From: Hofstenia miamia | Taxonomy: Eukaryota; Xenacoelomorpha; Acoela | Assembly: GCA_004352715.1 (NCBI GenBank) | Contig: SCFE01000050.1 | Span: 1,180,733-1,244,732, forward strand | DNA length: 64,000 nt | Direction: 5' to 3' | Part shown: piece by piece, positions 32,608 to 46,400 of the stretch | Numbering within the stretch: the first letter of the stretch is position 1 | Layout of the letters: each line of letters starts with the position of its first letter | Translations under genes and position numbers: made by a program | The notes under the pieces: generated by a model | Database searches by the model: none | What the model was told of the DNA's origin: nothing | Seen by the model: the letters and a program-made list of their open reading frames with translations, nothing else

Positions 32608-33216
32608 TATTAGTTTTTGTTTTTATTTTTATAGATCTTTATGTAGCAAATCATTATATGATATAGATAAGTTTATATACATGTATTGTATTAAGCATTA
32701 CTTTCATCTTTGTTATGGAGGTTAACGTCATTTTTTGACTTATACACATGTTATGCGATTTTCAAAATATATAATAATATATCATTGGTTGAGGAAACAT
32801 TTTTCGCGTATACATATTCTAAATAAACTCAATTTATTATAATTTCGCACTTTTTAACATTCCTACTAATTTCCCTGGCCCACTGTGCATTGCCATATTT
32901 CTTATACCTAAAGCAAATGATTGAACTTTTGAATTAATGGGAGATTTAAAAATTGGCCTCGAGTAAAAAGTTACTCGTAAATACTTGAAATTGTTTACAA
33001 TCAACTTTAAGATTATTATATGCAATTCTTCGCTGATTTGTTCAAATTTACTATCAAAGTGTGCAGATAGATTTTGAAATGAAACTAATTGCATGCATCA
33101 AATGCAGAATGATAACAGTTCAAATCTGTTTTGCCAGAAATGCAACAAAATTAGAACAAGAGGAATTTAAGCGAAAATCAGCATTGCAAAATACATTTCA
33201 ATGTAGATCATTAGAG

Positions 33217-33222
33217 TTTATT
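33217..33222 (-). promoter_or_regulatory. candidate polyadenylation signal of CCM2
   Basis: AATAAA on the minus strand, about 345 bases after the CCM2 stop and the first such hexamer downstream. Would give a 3' UTR of roughly 370 bases. Confidence 0.35.
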
Positions 33223-33566
33223 AATATTATTCGAAAATCAAAATAGAAATTACTGTAAATAACAAAAATAATTGTATTTAGGTAGCATTGTAAAAAATTA
33301 AAAATGCTAAAAAAATAAATATTGCACATGTGATAAATTTACAACACCAATAAAAAAATTAGTCAAAGTAGATTTAGAGATCAATGTTTGGCATACATTA
33401 TATACACAAGAAACTTGTAAATTGTGGTAACACCAAAGTGGTTATGTAAGCACCGTTCTGATAACTAAAATTGTTAATTGACAAAGTTCGAAATTTGAAA
33501 TTTAGAAGCTGTTAATAGCTGCTTTTGCTGAAATAACAACATCACATTGATGACTGGTGTAAAGCT

Positions 33567-36500
33567 TTAAAGTTCAAGAGAACCCTGCCAAAACCCGCTG
33601 TCTGCTGGAATATTTGCAGGAACTGATGATTTCGATTTACTCCCAACCACTATCTCGACAGGTGAAGCGGAATTCGTGTCAATAATATCCATCTCCTTCG
33701 ACAACTCATCCAACATCGAATCGAATTCTAAAAATTCTGCCGGAAGCTCGTTTTTATCTAAAAATATTATTGTCAACAATAGCCAACAATTTATCATACA
33801 TCAATGTTAATAGGAAATATCTTCTAAAATACTATAAATTTATCCTGGATAGTCAATGGAATTTAAAATCAATGAAAACACAAACCTTTATACTAATAAA
33901 ACTAAATGCTATGTAAGGAGTAAAACGTACGTTTGTTTGTAGAGATAGCCATACAGACTTCATCTGCTACCGACAGCTGAGATGCCGAAGAGTAAGCGGA
34001 AGCACCACGTGCGGAATCTTGTGAAAGTATACTGCTTTGATGTAACATCTTAGTACTATCTGTGACCGGTGAATCTTTATCTATTAAATTAGTAACAACT
34101 GGCGCCGAAAGAGTTTTCGCATGTACCTATAACATTATCATTATAATCAGGGTGACCAAAAGCCCTTATGGGTATTAAAGTATTAATAACCTTGTAGCCA
34201 ATACAACTATTTAATCGAAACCATCGTCATTTATATTTAGAAATATTAGTTTCACGTGATAAATTAATAAATTTCATTGGCGTTACAAGACTGAAAAAAA
34301 AGATGGATGTGCTAATGGCCAACTATCTCACAATAACACTGACTAGTAGATAATGGCAGAAAGAAATTATATCCCAGCCTTCAGGAGAAATTAGTTTCCA
34401 AAGGGTTTATCAACGGGGTCTGGTGTTGAGGACAAGCAACGGTTGGGCTGGCCATCATAAGATTTCTTGAAAGGGAATTCTCAATGCTTGTATAAACTTG
34501 AGTTTAAATATGAATAATGAAACGAATTCTCAATTATACAATTGATATGAGGACTTTCAAAACCATGAGATTGCAATTTTTACTTAATTATGAATTTCAA
34601 ATACCAACTTCCCTGGACATTGAATTAGACCACGAGGCTGAATTCAGTGGACTCAAGAATTCTTCTTGGTTATTTTTGATGAGGATATGCATATCACCAG
34701 TGTACAAAATCTCGCCCTACTTCATTGAACATGTTGAAGCATAGAATAATCGAGGGTTCATTGGTTACAAAGTTATTAAAATTAAACCTAGTCAGCACTT
34801 TTCGGTGCGCCCTGTATAATCAAAAAAATACCCTATTCAAATCATAAGTATAAAGAATCAATTCTGTATGTATAGAAGGTAATTGTCAAAAACACGTTAA
34901 AATCATCATAGATTGTAGTCATCTATTATTGGCATAATTATAGAAAGGTTTGAACTTACTCAAACGGTTCAGCAATTATTTGTTTTTAAGAAAACTGTAA
35001 TAAAATGCAAGATAAAATAAAGATTTATAATAATTATAAATACTTATATGATTCTCTAGTAGAAAAATCCATACTTGCTTTAAATCATCATTTGCATTTT
35101 TTGATATTTCACACGTCAAACTTTTAACATCATATTTTTTAAATTTTTAAAGGAAGCGAAAATCGCCGTTCAATTAATCGATTTTGGCAAACCACGTGAT
35201 ACAAATATAATTATCGGCTGAAAATGAAAGTAATCATCACAGGTTTGACTAGTTGAGGATTATTCCTTAATGAAAATATATACTAAAAACCGAAACGTCT
35301 AACAAATTTGTGATTGGATATTATATTTAAGCGGTATATTTTACTAAAATTTTATTTTTTACTAAAAAGACCTACTGTGTACTGCCTACTGTATGAACGT
35401 ATCAATATAACTAGAGATGTGAGCGCAGTGCATCTACCAATAAGCAGATGAATGTTGTTTTGAAATTAGAAATTTGGAGAAAATTAAATATAAAAATATA
35501 AAGAATCCTGACTTACAAACAACAGAACTTACGATATTTAAGATTCGTTAATTACATTAAAAAACAAAGGCAATAAATAAAAATATTATTTAAGGTAAAC
35601 CTATGCTTTAACTAGTGGAAAGCTGGCTTAAAATAAGCAAAAACCTAATCAAATCTGAACTGTAACATCTTGGTAAAGTACAACTCTCTGGTAATATTCT
35701 AGTCGTACACAAACGTAAGCTAACAACCCAAAGAGGAAGCAGTCCAGAAGAATTTATCCATAGTGTACTACCCAGAAATACGAATCCTCTGGCCAATGAC
35801 TTACTAAGGCAATTTATAGTATAGCTTTTGATGAATTTTGTTTTAAAAACTACAAGACTTTGATTGCTTCGTAAAGTAATTAAAATTAATTCTAGATGTA
35901 GTTAATAAATCTCACATTCGGTGACAGATGTTCTTCCGAAAGAATGACATCAAACTGTGATAATTGACTCGGTGGGATAAAAGGTCGTAGAAGTTTTACA
36001 ACCGCACGATTTTCCGTGTGCAGTGAATTCACCAAACGTGTCAGGAACAAGTCCAAACGAGAATCCGATCTAAAAAACACTGCACATTTTAAAGAATGAA
36101 ATGATTGCTAGCAGTGGCTACGTATGTAGAACCGAGGCTTCAATTGTAAAAAACTATAGTGTAAAATGTTGGCAAAAATTAATTTTTTCTTGATTATTTT
36201 ACAAATTAAAGACCACTTTGTGATAAGGGTACAATACAGTGTTGTACACAATGTCAGCAATTTTTTCTAGAAAAAAAATCATTTTTACTGACATTGGTTT
36301 TAATTACAATAAGGGCAATGCATCACAACTATTTTACGCACATCTGTCCACTCAATATTTGACATAGTGGACATTAGCTGCAAGAACTACATTGTTCGTT
36401 GAGACATGGAATTCAACAGGCGATTAAAGTACTTTTGCGGGAGATGGGTCAAAGTGCGTTTCACCTAATTGATTAAGTTCACTCTGGATGTTGGTTTCAG

Positions 36501-39500
36501 CAATTAAATTTTCCTTTGGAATTAGATCTAATAATTCTCCATCACGTTCAAACAGTCATTTCTTAGGCAAATTCGATACTTTCTTCACTGCATAGGCTGG
36601 AGCCGTATCATGAAGAAGGTCGATCAAAAGATGAAGCGGTTCTTGAAGAATTTTTAAATACTGTCCGCCGAAATAGTTTGCTAAAATGTCGAAATAGTCA
36701 AACCGCCTGCCCATTTGTGACTATGTTATCCCCATAATTGCCGAGATAGCGTGCTTCACAGTTGAAAGTGACAATAGAAAATGAATTGCTGAACGACAAT
36801 TTCGTCAGAGAACATAGCCTTCCATTCGTTACCGATCCAGTGACAATATTTCTGACAAAAAGAAAGTGTCTCTAACTTACATACACACGCAACGGTAGCT
36901 GAGAATCAATGGGTATAATGATTAATATAAAAACAACCCTGTTTTTAACCTATCAATTTTCAGACAGTTCCAGGCCAAACGGAGAGCAATTTCCGGGCAG
37001 TAATATGGTGAACACACACCTAAAATTCTAAATTTCCAGCCATTTCCAGACTGAAATTAACGCAAATTATCACATTGGATGAAATTTCGCCCACGAGTAA
37101 ATCCTCTGGTTATCAAACAGATATAACCCTGCAATACATAAATAGTTTCTCATATTTTAATAAATCGAATAACCCTTTTCGACATGCTAAAATGTAGAGA
37201 AACATGTTTTGTTTTTGCAGATTATATGCACGTGCAAAGGACTCATTTTGTTCGGTTGATTTCAAAAATAAAATGAGGTATCACAATTGCTACAGATACC
37301 TAATACAATAGCTGGCAAACCACTCAAATCAGACAAATTAAAATTTTGTAAATCTATATGTATTTAACCTGTTAAGCGTCCCCTCTCATTTCCCTGGCTG
37401 TTTCCAAAACGTCACCATATTTAGGCAAATTTTCAAAATCTTTTAAAATGCATTTTAATCAATTTTTTCCCTATTATGCATTTTTTTAAATTTTCAAGTT
37501 TATTATACATATTCTAAGTCGAAGCTGACATTTGCAATGAAATTAGCGAGACAAACATACGTCGACGCTGACGCTTAACAGGTTAAGCAACATTTTTATT
37601 AGAGAAACAAAAAGTTAATAATTCCTTTACTAGGTTCCAAAATTAGATGTGGCACTACGGAACGAGTAGTTCAGATTCACATTTCATCTAACTAAATATT
37701 TAGTAGATAATGGCTACATATAGTATTGCCGAAAAACCATCTTTTAACCAGAAATACAATTTTTTTGCTGAACTCGGCGCTGAAAACTGCAAAATTATTA
37801 ATAACATGCTTGATATTTTTAAAGAAGAATGTTTGGAAACGTCATACTAGTGCGTAGATACAGGTTAGGGGTAGTACTATTCTTTAACCTTATATTTCCA
37901 TAGCGTAATGACACGATTTTATACTTCTATAAATGAAAAATTACACGGTTTTCGATATATTGCACAAAGACTTCCCCATCAAAATCAAAATTGAATAGAA
38001 AAAATATACAAGGATTTTGAATTTGCAATTTTGTAATAGACCTCAATGCAAATTAAAATATTTTGAAATGACATGGAAAATCATGAACATTTACTGTAGA
38101 TTTTTTTAATTAAGCTACATGCTTCTATAAATGACTATTTAAATATATTTTATACACATTTGAAAACCCTACGTCAAATTAATTTCCTGTAATAAAATCA
38201 CAAATTGTGCTCTAGAATCTCATCGGGCTACTTGTAATGGAGGACAAGATTGAACAATTTACTTGTAGATAGATTTTCCTTTCATGCAAGAAATCCATAA
38301 AACATGCTATTCCATCACAATACATTTTTACATATATTCGAACAAATTTTTCAAGGCCTTAAAAGTCCTCCCCTTCCCAATATTCATGCGAATCTTTAGG
38401 TAGACACAAAGTTAGAGTTACCTGCTCGCTAAACGGAGATTTCGCGCAAAGCTGCACCCACAAATGGTCACGATCTCATGGGAAAATAGTAAATGAAAAA
38501 AGACATCCCTCTATCTTAGAGTGTTTTCAGATTTGGAAAATCATTATTAGTGCGTAGGTTATGGCAGTTTAAACTGATTTTAAAGAAAACATCACAATTT
38601 CAAAAAATTCCTGCAACATTTCGATATAAATAGTAAAATCAAGTAAATATAGAGCGATTAGAAGCAATACAAGAAATAGAAAATGTGCACTAATTTTACG
38701 TAGACAATATAAACTATTCTATCTGTTGTTGGGTTACAAAATATACATTTCAACCACTAGTCCGGCTGTTTTTGTTAGTGGTGGATGTTAATTGGAAACT
38801 TAGGAAAAACTTCAAATCGAATGGAGTGAAACTTCCTAAACTTCAAAAATTGAATTCTTACTACTGACACGTTGTAATAACCATTTCTCCGTACTAGGAT
38901 GCTACGTAAAATATTTACAGGAAATATATATATATATATATATAAATATATATATATAGTAATTCGTGATATCAAGCTGCGCTTAACAAGATGGCTAGAC
39001 AATGGAGTTGTTACTGCAATTTCAACTGTTGATCAGAACAACACGTAGCCCTGTTGAATGTGCTTATGAGACTGCCATTGCAAACATAGTTTCTTAATTG
39101 CCCCATACGCCTGCAGAAAACTTGCCAAAATGAACTTGCCACAAAGAATGTGTGCCACAAATAGTTTGCGCCAAATGGGAATTTCCTCCTCGCTGAATTT
39201 TCGCCACATTAGGAAAACTTACCACATGAGAGATTTGGCCACAACGTTTTCTTAGGTTCTGGTTGTGACTTGTGTTAGGGCTTAGGTCAATAAAATATTG
39301 GAAAATTTAGGTTTATGCTCTAGGGCTTAGGTTTACGAAACTTCAAGTTGTGACTTGGGTTATGGCTTAGGTATATAAAATATTGTAAATGGTTTTCTTA
39401 TGACAAATTATCTTTGTGGCAAAATATTCTCTGTGGCGAAATGTTAAGGTGGTCTTATACTAAAAAATGTCAAAATTTTCAATTTTTTGAATTGGTTGTT

Positions 39501-42500
39501 TTACATACTTTCAACTATCTGTTAACTGCTGGTATAGCTATTTTTTCATGAAGAATTATATAAATTAGTTTAAAAGTAATTTTAATATGTGACACTTAAA
39601 ATTTAATTTAACATACTTCTTTGTGTTTTTTTCTTTTTTTTCTTTACTTTTTTTAATAAATTCATTTCCCTATTTATTAAATAATTTTTGCTTATTCTAT
39701 TATTTAGGAGATATAATATGAAAGAAAAAAAATTTTTGAGGTTAAATTGATCAAATACCAAAAAAATATGAAATGAAGAGGATTTTTTTGCTTAGAATTG
39801 CTAATTTTTGAAATGGTGCGATCAATAACTTTTGAAATAGAAGTCTGATTGACTTGAAATTTTGTATGAGTGTTAAAATTAATAACATCAACTTACTGTA
39901 CTAAAATCTTTTTGATCTGATTATTGAAAATTATTTTATAGGTTGTTTACGTAATAAATGACCTTCAAAAATGTGCGTAATTTCAGGACCAGATACTTTT
40001 TTTCCATAAAAAAATAAGTATACACTCTGAGTTTGATTAATTTTAATATGTGACACTTAAAATTTAATTTAACATACTTCTTTGTGTTTTTTTCTTTTTT
40101 TTCTTTACTTTTTTTAATAAATTCATTTCCCTATTTATTAAATAATTTTTGCTTATTCTATTATTTAGGAGATATAATATGAAAGAAAAAAAATTTTTGA
40201 GGTTAAATTGATCAAATACCAAAAAAATATGAAATGAAGAGGATTTTTTTGCTTAGAATTGCTAATTTTTGAAATGGTGCGATCAATAACTTTTGAAATA
40301 GAAGTCTGATTGANTTACGTAATAAATGACCTTCAAAAATGTGCGTAATTTCAGGACCAGATACTTTTTTTCCATAAAAAAATAAGTATACACTCTGAGT
40401 TTGATTTTAGTACAGTAAGTGCATATTTATAAATGGAATACCTATGTAAATTTTTATTTTAAAACTCTCAGTCAATTTAAAATTATTGACCGCACCACAA
40501 TATCCCTAAAATAGACCGGTTTGGTTCGTAAAAGCAGGACCATACAGTAAATTTTGAAAATTACATATTTTTTTTAAATTTTCATTCATTTTCAAACAAA
40601 TAAACAATTAAAACTTAACTTTGAAAAGAAAACGGGGTTTCTTTCTTTTAGTATAGGACCACCTTAAGTGTGGCGAGTTTTCTCTGTGGCGAAATGTTAA
40701 GTGTGGCGAGTTTTCTCTGTGGCGAAATGTTAAGTGTGGCGTGTTTTCTCTGTGGCGAAACTGTTTGTGGCGATTTCTCTGTAAACCGCACTATAATGTA
40801 CCCTTTTACTTTTTTAAAATTTAGATTTGTGTATTCTATGGATAATTAATTTAGAATATTAGTCTAAACATTCGTTGCCTGGTCTAGATGGAAGTCCTGC
40901 CAGTGCCTGGACAAGCGTGAACACTATATTCTTCAAAATACTGATTTTTGTAAGCTTTCAGTTGTTAAATTTAAACTAGGGCATGCAGCAGTACATAGTC
41001 TTGCATGAAGAATACTGATTTAAAGATCACTGGCAGTAAACGAGATTCAACAATCTTTGTAAATAACTGATAGACACACTTATGTATTTTTGTAAAAAGA
41101 AAATTTTCTTAGTACAAAAGTCTATTCGTAAGCTTAGCAAAGTAATAACGGTTAACTTAATATACACACAATCAGAAAGTACTATAAAGCTAATCAATTT
41201 ACAGTGGCGGAATAGTGTAGTTTCTGTGGCATTTGGTTTAGACTTTATACACATTTACATTAGATGAAAGCGCCTCGACAAAACATCAGTTTATTCCTTG
41301 AAATACCGTATTTTGTATAAGCCCTCATGGTGACTTTACACACAATGATATGAAGTCACACTCTATCCTAAATTTATAGTACGTAGTTTTCCATCGGAAA
41401 GAATACCAATTCCAATGTCATTAACAAAGGCGATTATTTTTTGAACTAAAAATCAGTATTTTGAGAACACAAAAATTGACCAAAAAACTAAGAAACCTTG
41501 ACCTTATTTTGACCCAATCATAAAATTATAAGCACTTCAAACTGAATATGTATTGCTTAAAGCGTGCTATAAAGTACTGCTTAGAAATGACAAAATATGT
41601 TTAAGGTTTTCAACAAAAATACAACAATCCTTTGCAAAAAGTTTGTTTAATTGTGAAAACTTTGTTCAAACGTGGCATTAGAAAACCTAGTTTAACTTGA
41701 ATTCACATTTTGCGAAATGTTTTCATAATAAAATACACTTATTAATTATAAGCACGATTTAAACCTTATTTAGATTTAAAAATGAAATTTTGACCTAACA
41801 AATATGTTAGATTTACTTGACCTTACAAGCATACTAAATAGTTGCACAACTCACGTTTTTCAAGTCTAAACAAATTTTGCAAGATGTTTTTGGCCGAAAA
41901 AACATTTTGATTTTATTGACTTTCACGCGTCCTAGTCATTATAATTAGATCTCTGACAGACGAAAAACGACAGGTAGGAATAGGGATTAATTAAATGAAC
42001 ACACAACCAATACACATTGACGAAATAATCTAGATCATCTGGCATTCGAATTAGGATTGACACACCTTTATGGTATGGGAGGTCAAAATGTCTAGACTAC
42101 ACTTAGAAAACAAATAAAATATTGACAACTGATGTAGAGATGATAAAGGAGTAAATAACTAATCATAAAACCCAATGACAAATATCATAGAACAAAATAG
42201 GTATTCCCAAAACAATGACTGCAGACAATTTCTTAGATAAAATAGAATATAATTGTATGCTAATTTAAATTAATAGACGTAAGTTAAATAAATGTATTGA
42301 ATTTGAGCCGAGTGTTGGGATAACAGATGCATGCAATTTGAATAAGTTTTTAAAATTATTAAAAGCAAAGCATTGCCTCTGAATATTCAAATTAAGTCGC
42401 TTAATACGCAATTGAAATGCTATTAAGAGTTGTTCAAAAACGCATAAAATACATGAATGGGTTCTAAGTGAAAACGCGCACATCAAAAGAATTCTCTGGC

Positions 42501-43403
42501 AAGGAAACCTACGCAAAACTAACGTTTACTATAAGTGACCAATTTTACAAAAATCGTAATGGCAGGGTGCACAGCGCATTTTATAAAAAATTGTATATCT
42601 ACCCTTAAACATCGGAAAATGGCTCATTTGCGTTAGATGTGGACATCTAATCCCATAACCAGTAGCTACAACAAAATATTTCAGATGATCTAGAAACACG
42701 CATTTCAGATTTTATTTAATAATTTTTGATATGTCAGAAAAAGACATAAGTTATGTTGTGATTAATAACAAATAAGAGGAAGCCACATTGTGCTAAGACC
42801 AATAAGTTCTAGTTACGCAGACAACTATTACTTAAAAAAACTTTATAAATTGAACTGCAGACTGTAAACACTGTTTTCAATAACCTGCACATTAAATAAC
42901 AGAGGAAAATGGGATCTAGTTCTACTTATGTTGTTTAAATCGAATTCAAAAAATGTACCGATAATCTCTCAGTAACTGTCCAAACAAGCGAAGTTCTTCT
43001 TGTGAAAGCTGTTTGCGAAGATGTAGTAAAAATTGTGTAACGAGTCCTTCAGGTGATGAAATATCGTCTTCTGGAATGCAAATCGTTCGACGGCGTGATT
43101 CATCCAGAGGATCGACATAAGTACGCTGTGTGAAGGCAGTATTACGAGGCAACGTACTAGAAATAAAAATCAGTAAATCATATGATGATAAAACAACAAG
43201 ATCAAATTATTCATTATTCGTTTCTATATATTATATATATNNNNNNNNNNNNNNNNNNNNNNNNNNNNNNNNNNNNNNNNNNNNNNNNNNNNNNNNNNNN
43301 NNNNNNNNNNNNNNNNNNNNNNNNNNNNNNNNNNNNNNNNNNNNNNNNNNNNNNNNNNNNNNNNNNNNNNNNNNNNNNNNNNNNNNNNNNNNNNNNNNNN
43401 NNN

Positions 43404-43436
<33 letters not shown>

Positions 43437-46400
43437 GTATATTGAAAATAACCCTACAAATATGTGTTATAATTCAAAGTAAGCCATTAAGTTAAAATTT
43501 CAATTTTTGCTAGAATAAGTTCAACAATTTGATCAGCCCAATTAAGCGAGGAATATTTTAAAATCTGTGATGGTTTCTATAATTGTTTTAATGCGCATAC
43601 GTCATGAACCAACAAAGATATTCAAAATCATAAGACAGCGCAGGATATAGGAATGCTTCCACTATTAATTATTAAAAAATCGCGCGGCCACAACCTCTGA
43701 CTTTACGCATGTTGGTCAAAACAAAGCTTGGGTTGTCTTCCTATTGAAAAAAATATTTCGTGTTAAATGCTACCTCCATTGGCATTAGCCTTCTTATTAT
43801 CTGAACGTTTGTTATTGGGAGAACTTGAAAGTTTCAAAAAAACGAATCATAAATATAAAAGTCCACAAATTTAGCAAACAGATGAATTTTTTAAAATCGA
43901 TGACGGTTTTTAAACTCATAAATCACGAACTAAGAAACCATTGCACGACTTCTGAATATTTACAAAAAGCAAAATAATTGAGATTAGTTGTTGCTAGTAC
44001 ACGCCTCTAGATTTCCTTTTAATGTGAAAATTAGGTATGGCGGGAACTTAAAAAATCGGATTGATTGAAAAAATTATAATGCTCACGTACATCCTGCATA
44101 GGAATAATCTTAAGCACAAATATTCACCATTTCATAGGATCACAGCAACTTACTTACTAGGGTTGGAGAAATGTTTAAAATTGGAACAAAGACAGGCGCG
44201 GCTTAAGAATTTTTTAAAACGAGGGGGGGGCGTCAATTTTCTGTCAAAAAAATTCCAGAGTAATATTGTAACATATAAATATAAATCCAAGTAAAACTAT
44301 GCTGTAAAATTTAATCGCTTATTATTTCTACCAAATCTATAAAATCATTTATGTCAATGTTTAGTGTTTAAAAGTGGAAATATTCTGTTGAAGTAATAGT
44401 ATTATTGTAATCAAACATACATTCAGTGTGTATTTAATCGGAGGAGGAATTACTAAGTTTTTCAAGCAGAGACTGTTTTAAATAACATTCAAGCACGTTG
44501 TAAATTGAAATTATGAAATATTTAAAAATCCTCTCAAGGGGGGCATCGGTCCCTGGCTCCCCTAAAGCCGCGCTTGAAAAAACGGTTTGTAGTTTTGTCC
44601 TCGCGAGGCAGATCGGGGTTAATAATTCGATATTTCCTTACTTCTTTGATCGCAACAATGTATTATATATTTGTCAAACCGTTTCAAATAGTTTTTAAAT
44701 GGAACCGGTAAAACCTCCCGCTGTGCATAGGAATTAAATGATTGAAACAAAAGGGAATCAATAATGAGAAAGTCCATAGACATTTTTTGTTAAAGTTAAT
44801 TCAAATGCTTCGTAACTTTTTACATTTACATGGAGAAAGTCTGTGATATAGTTCTAAAAGTTATAAACCACTTTAATTAAATTGGGGAAAATCAATGCTG
44901 TTGGTAAATTGGGCGAATAGGAAATTTATGAGAGCTCGCAACCCAAGTAAAAATAGCATTACTGGCTAGTCATAACGTATGATTGAGGCAACGGTTTGTA
45001 GCCAACTGGAGTTGAAGTAACTAACGGCGGTGTTTCACAGTGATAAAGTGACGAACTCTTCGGTAAGGCGAGTGAATCCGGCAGTAAACGATGATGACGC
45101 GGTAATGATGTTGAATTCTCACTTCTCAAAGAGAATCTACTGGTAAGATGACTGTCCTAAACATGTTAAATAAATAATTGTATAATTTTTTTAAAATCAA
45201 TCGCCAGATGCTAAGGGACTGCAGAGGAAGTTCTCAATGGCCAAAGATTTATCAACGATAAGCATTTCTTTTAAAAATCGAACGCAATCACTTAGGAAAG
45301 ACTAAATCAACTTAATTCGGAAAATATCATGCCCAATGAATATTCAAAAGGGCCATTGGAATAATCTCTAAAAGTATTCAACATTTTAACAAGTGCATAT
45401 TGAAAACAACCAATATCCTTGTGAAGTCATTTCAAATGATGTTACGACTAGTTGAAAAGGAACACAATCAAAAAGTATTGAATACAGTAAACAAATGCAA
45501 ATAATACTCGAACACAGTAACAAAACGATGTTGAAATATACAGTGCGAATACACGTAATACGTGAAAAATTAGGTTTAGCAGAAAAATAATAACGTTTGA
45601 GTTTAAAAAAATGAAATTTTGTCATATTAATTTTCAACCAAAAATCACATATAGTAAAAATAAACTCAAATGATCAATAATTGAAAGCACAAAACTGTAG
45701 ATTAGACATTGAAGTTTTCAACCAAAAATCACATATAGTAAAAATAAAAACATTTGCCAATCGAATTTGTTTAAAATATTCCTTTCGAACAAATTATCAA
45801 ATAAATGCACATCTTATAAATGTACAAAATGTTGAATATTTAAACACTTCCTAGTGTTCTAAGATGTAATATGGTTCACTTCGATCGACAATTATGAAAA
45901 CTCTTCCAACTTTAATGGATTTTCGAAACAGAGGGCACATTTCTGTTTTTGTGTTGAGAAAATTTATAAAAATAACAAGTAATTTAAAACTAAAGTCTAA
46001 TTAGAAGATTGTAAGCATTCTGGGATGACACTCTTGTAAACATTAATATGAAAAATATTTCAAATGCATAGAAATGATGTTTTGACATGAAATAAAAATT
46101 TCAACCCGAAATTAAATTATTAAATTGATAAAAATTAAATGTGTATCTAAAATTCAATTTTTTGATGTTTTAAAAAATAATTTAGTATTTCTAAGGCTTC
46201 TATGGTGTCAGCTGCCTGTGAGGAGCGTCTTTCAGTCACAGTAAGCCCACAAGAAGAGAAATTTATACACTAGGTTATTCATTTTATATGCATATAGCAA
46301 AAGTTTTATAAGAACAATTTGTACAGTAAACATCTGTGAGCCGTTAACAACGTTTTTGCTTTATGGATGTATCCAAAAAATTCTCCAACAGGGAAACGGA

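Larger units (their letters stand above)
30899..33216. other. no gene recognised; includes an assembly duplicate
   Basis: AT-rich. Bases 31371-31576 are repeated at 31598-31803 across 21 N. A TA microsatellite lies at 32585-32607. The minus-strand frame at 32837-33094 has an unusual stretch (RNMAMHSGPGKLVG) but no recognisable family and no clear upstream exon. Confidence 0.45.

Noticed and set aside
32837-33246. Overlapping open frames on both strands downstream of CCM2, one containing RNMAMHSGPGKLVG
   Set aside because: Neither resembles a known protein, no convincing upstream exon or start exists, and the stretch probably overlaps the CCM2 3' end.
35608-35796. 62-codon minus-strand frame in CCM2 intron 6
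   Set aside because: No splice sites or conservation link it to CCM2; the neighbouring exons join in phase without it.
36520-36620. LLHDTAPAYAVKKV in intron 5 as a mariner catalytic motif (HDNAxxH-like)
   Set aside because: The surrounding residues do not match mariner transposases, and the required Asn and His are missing.
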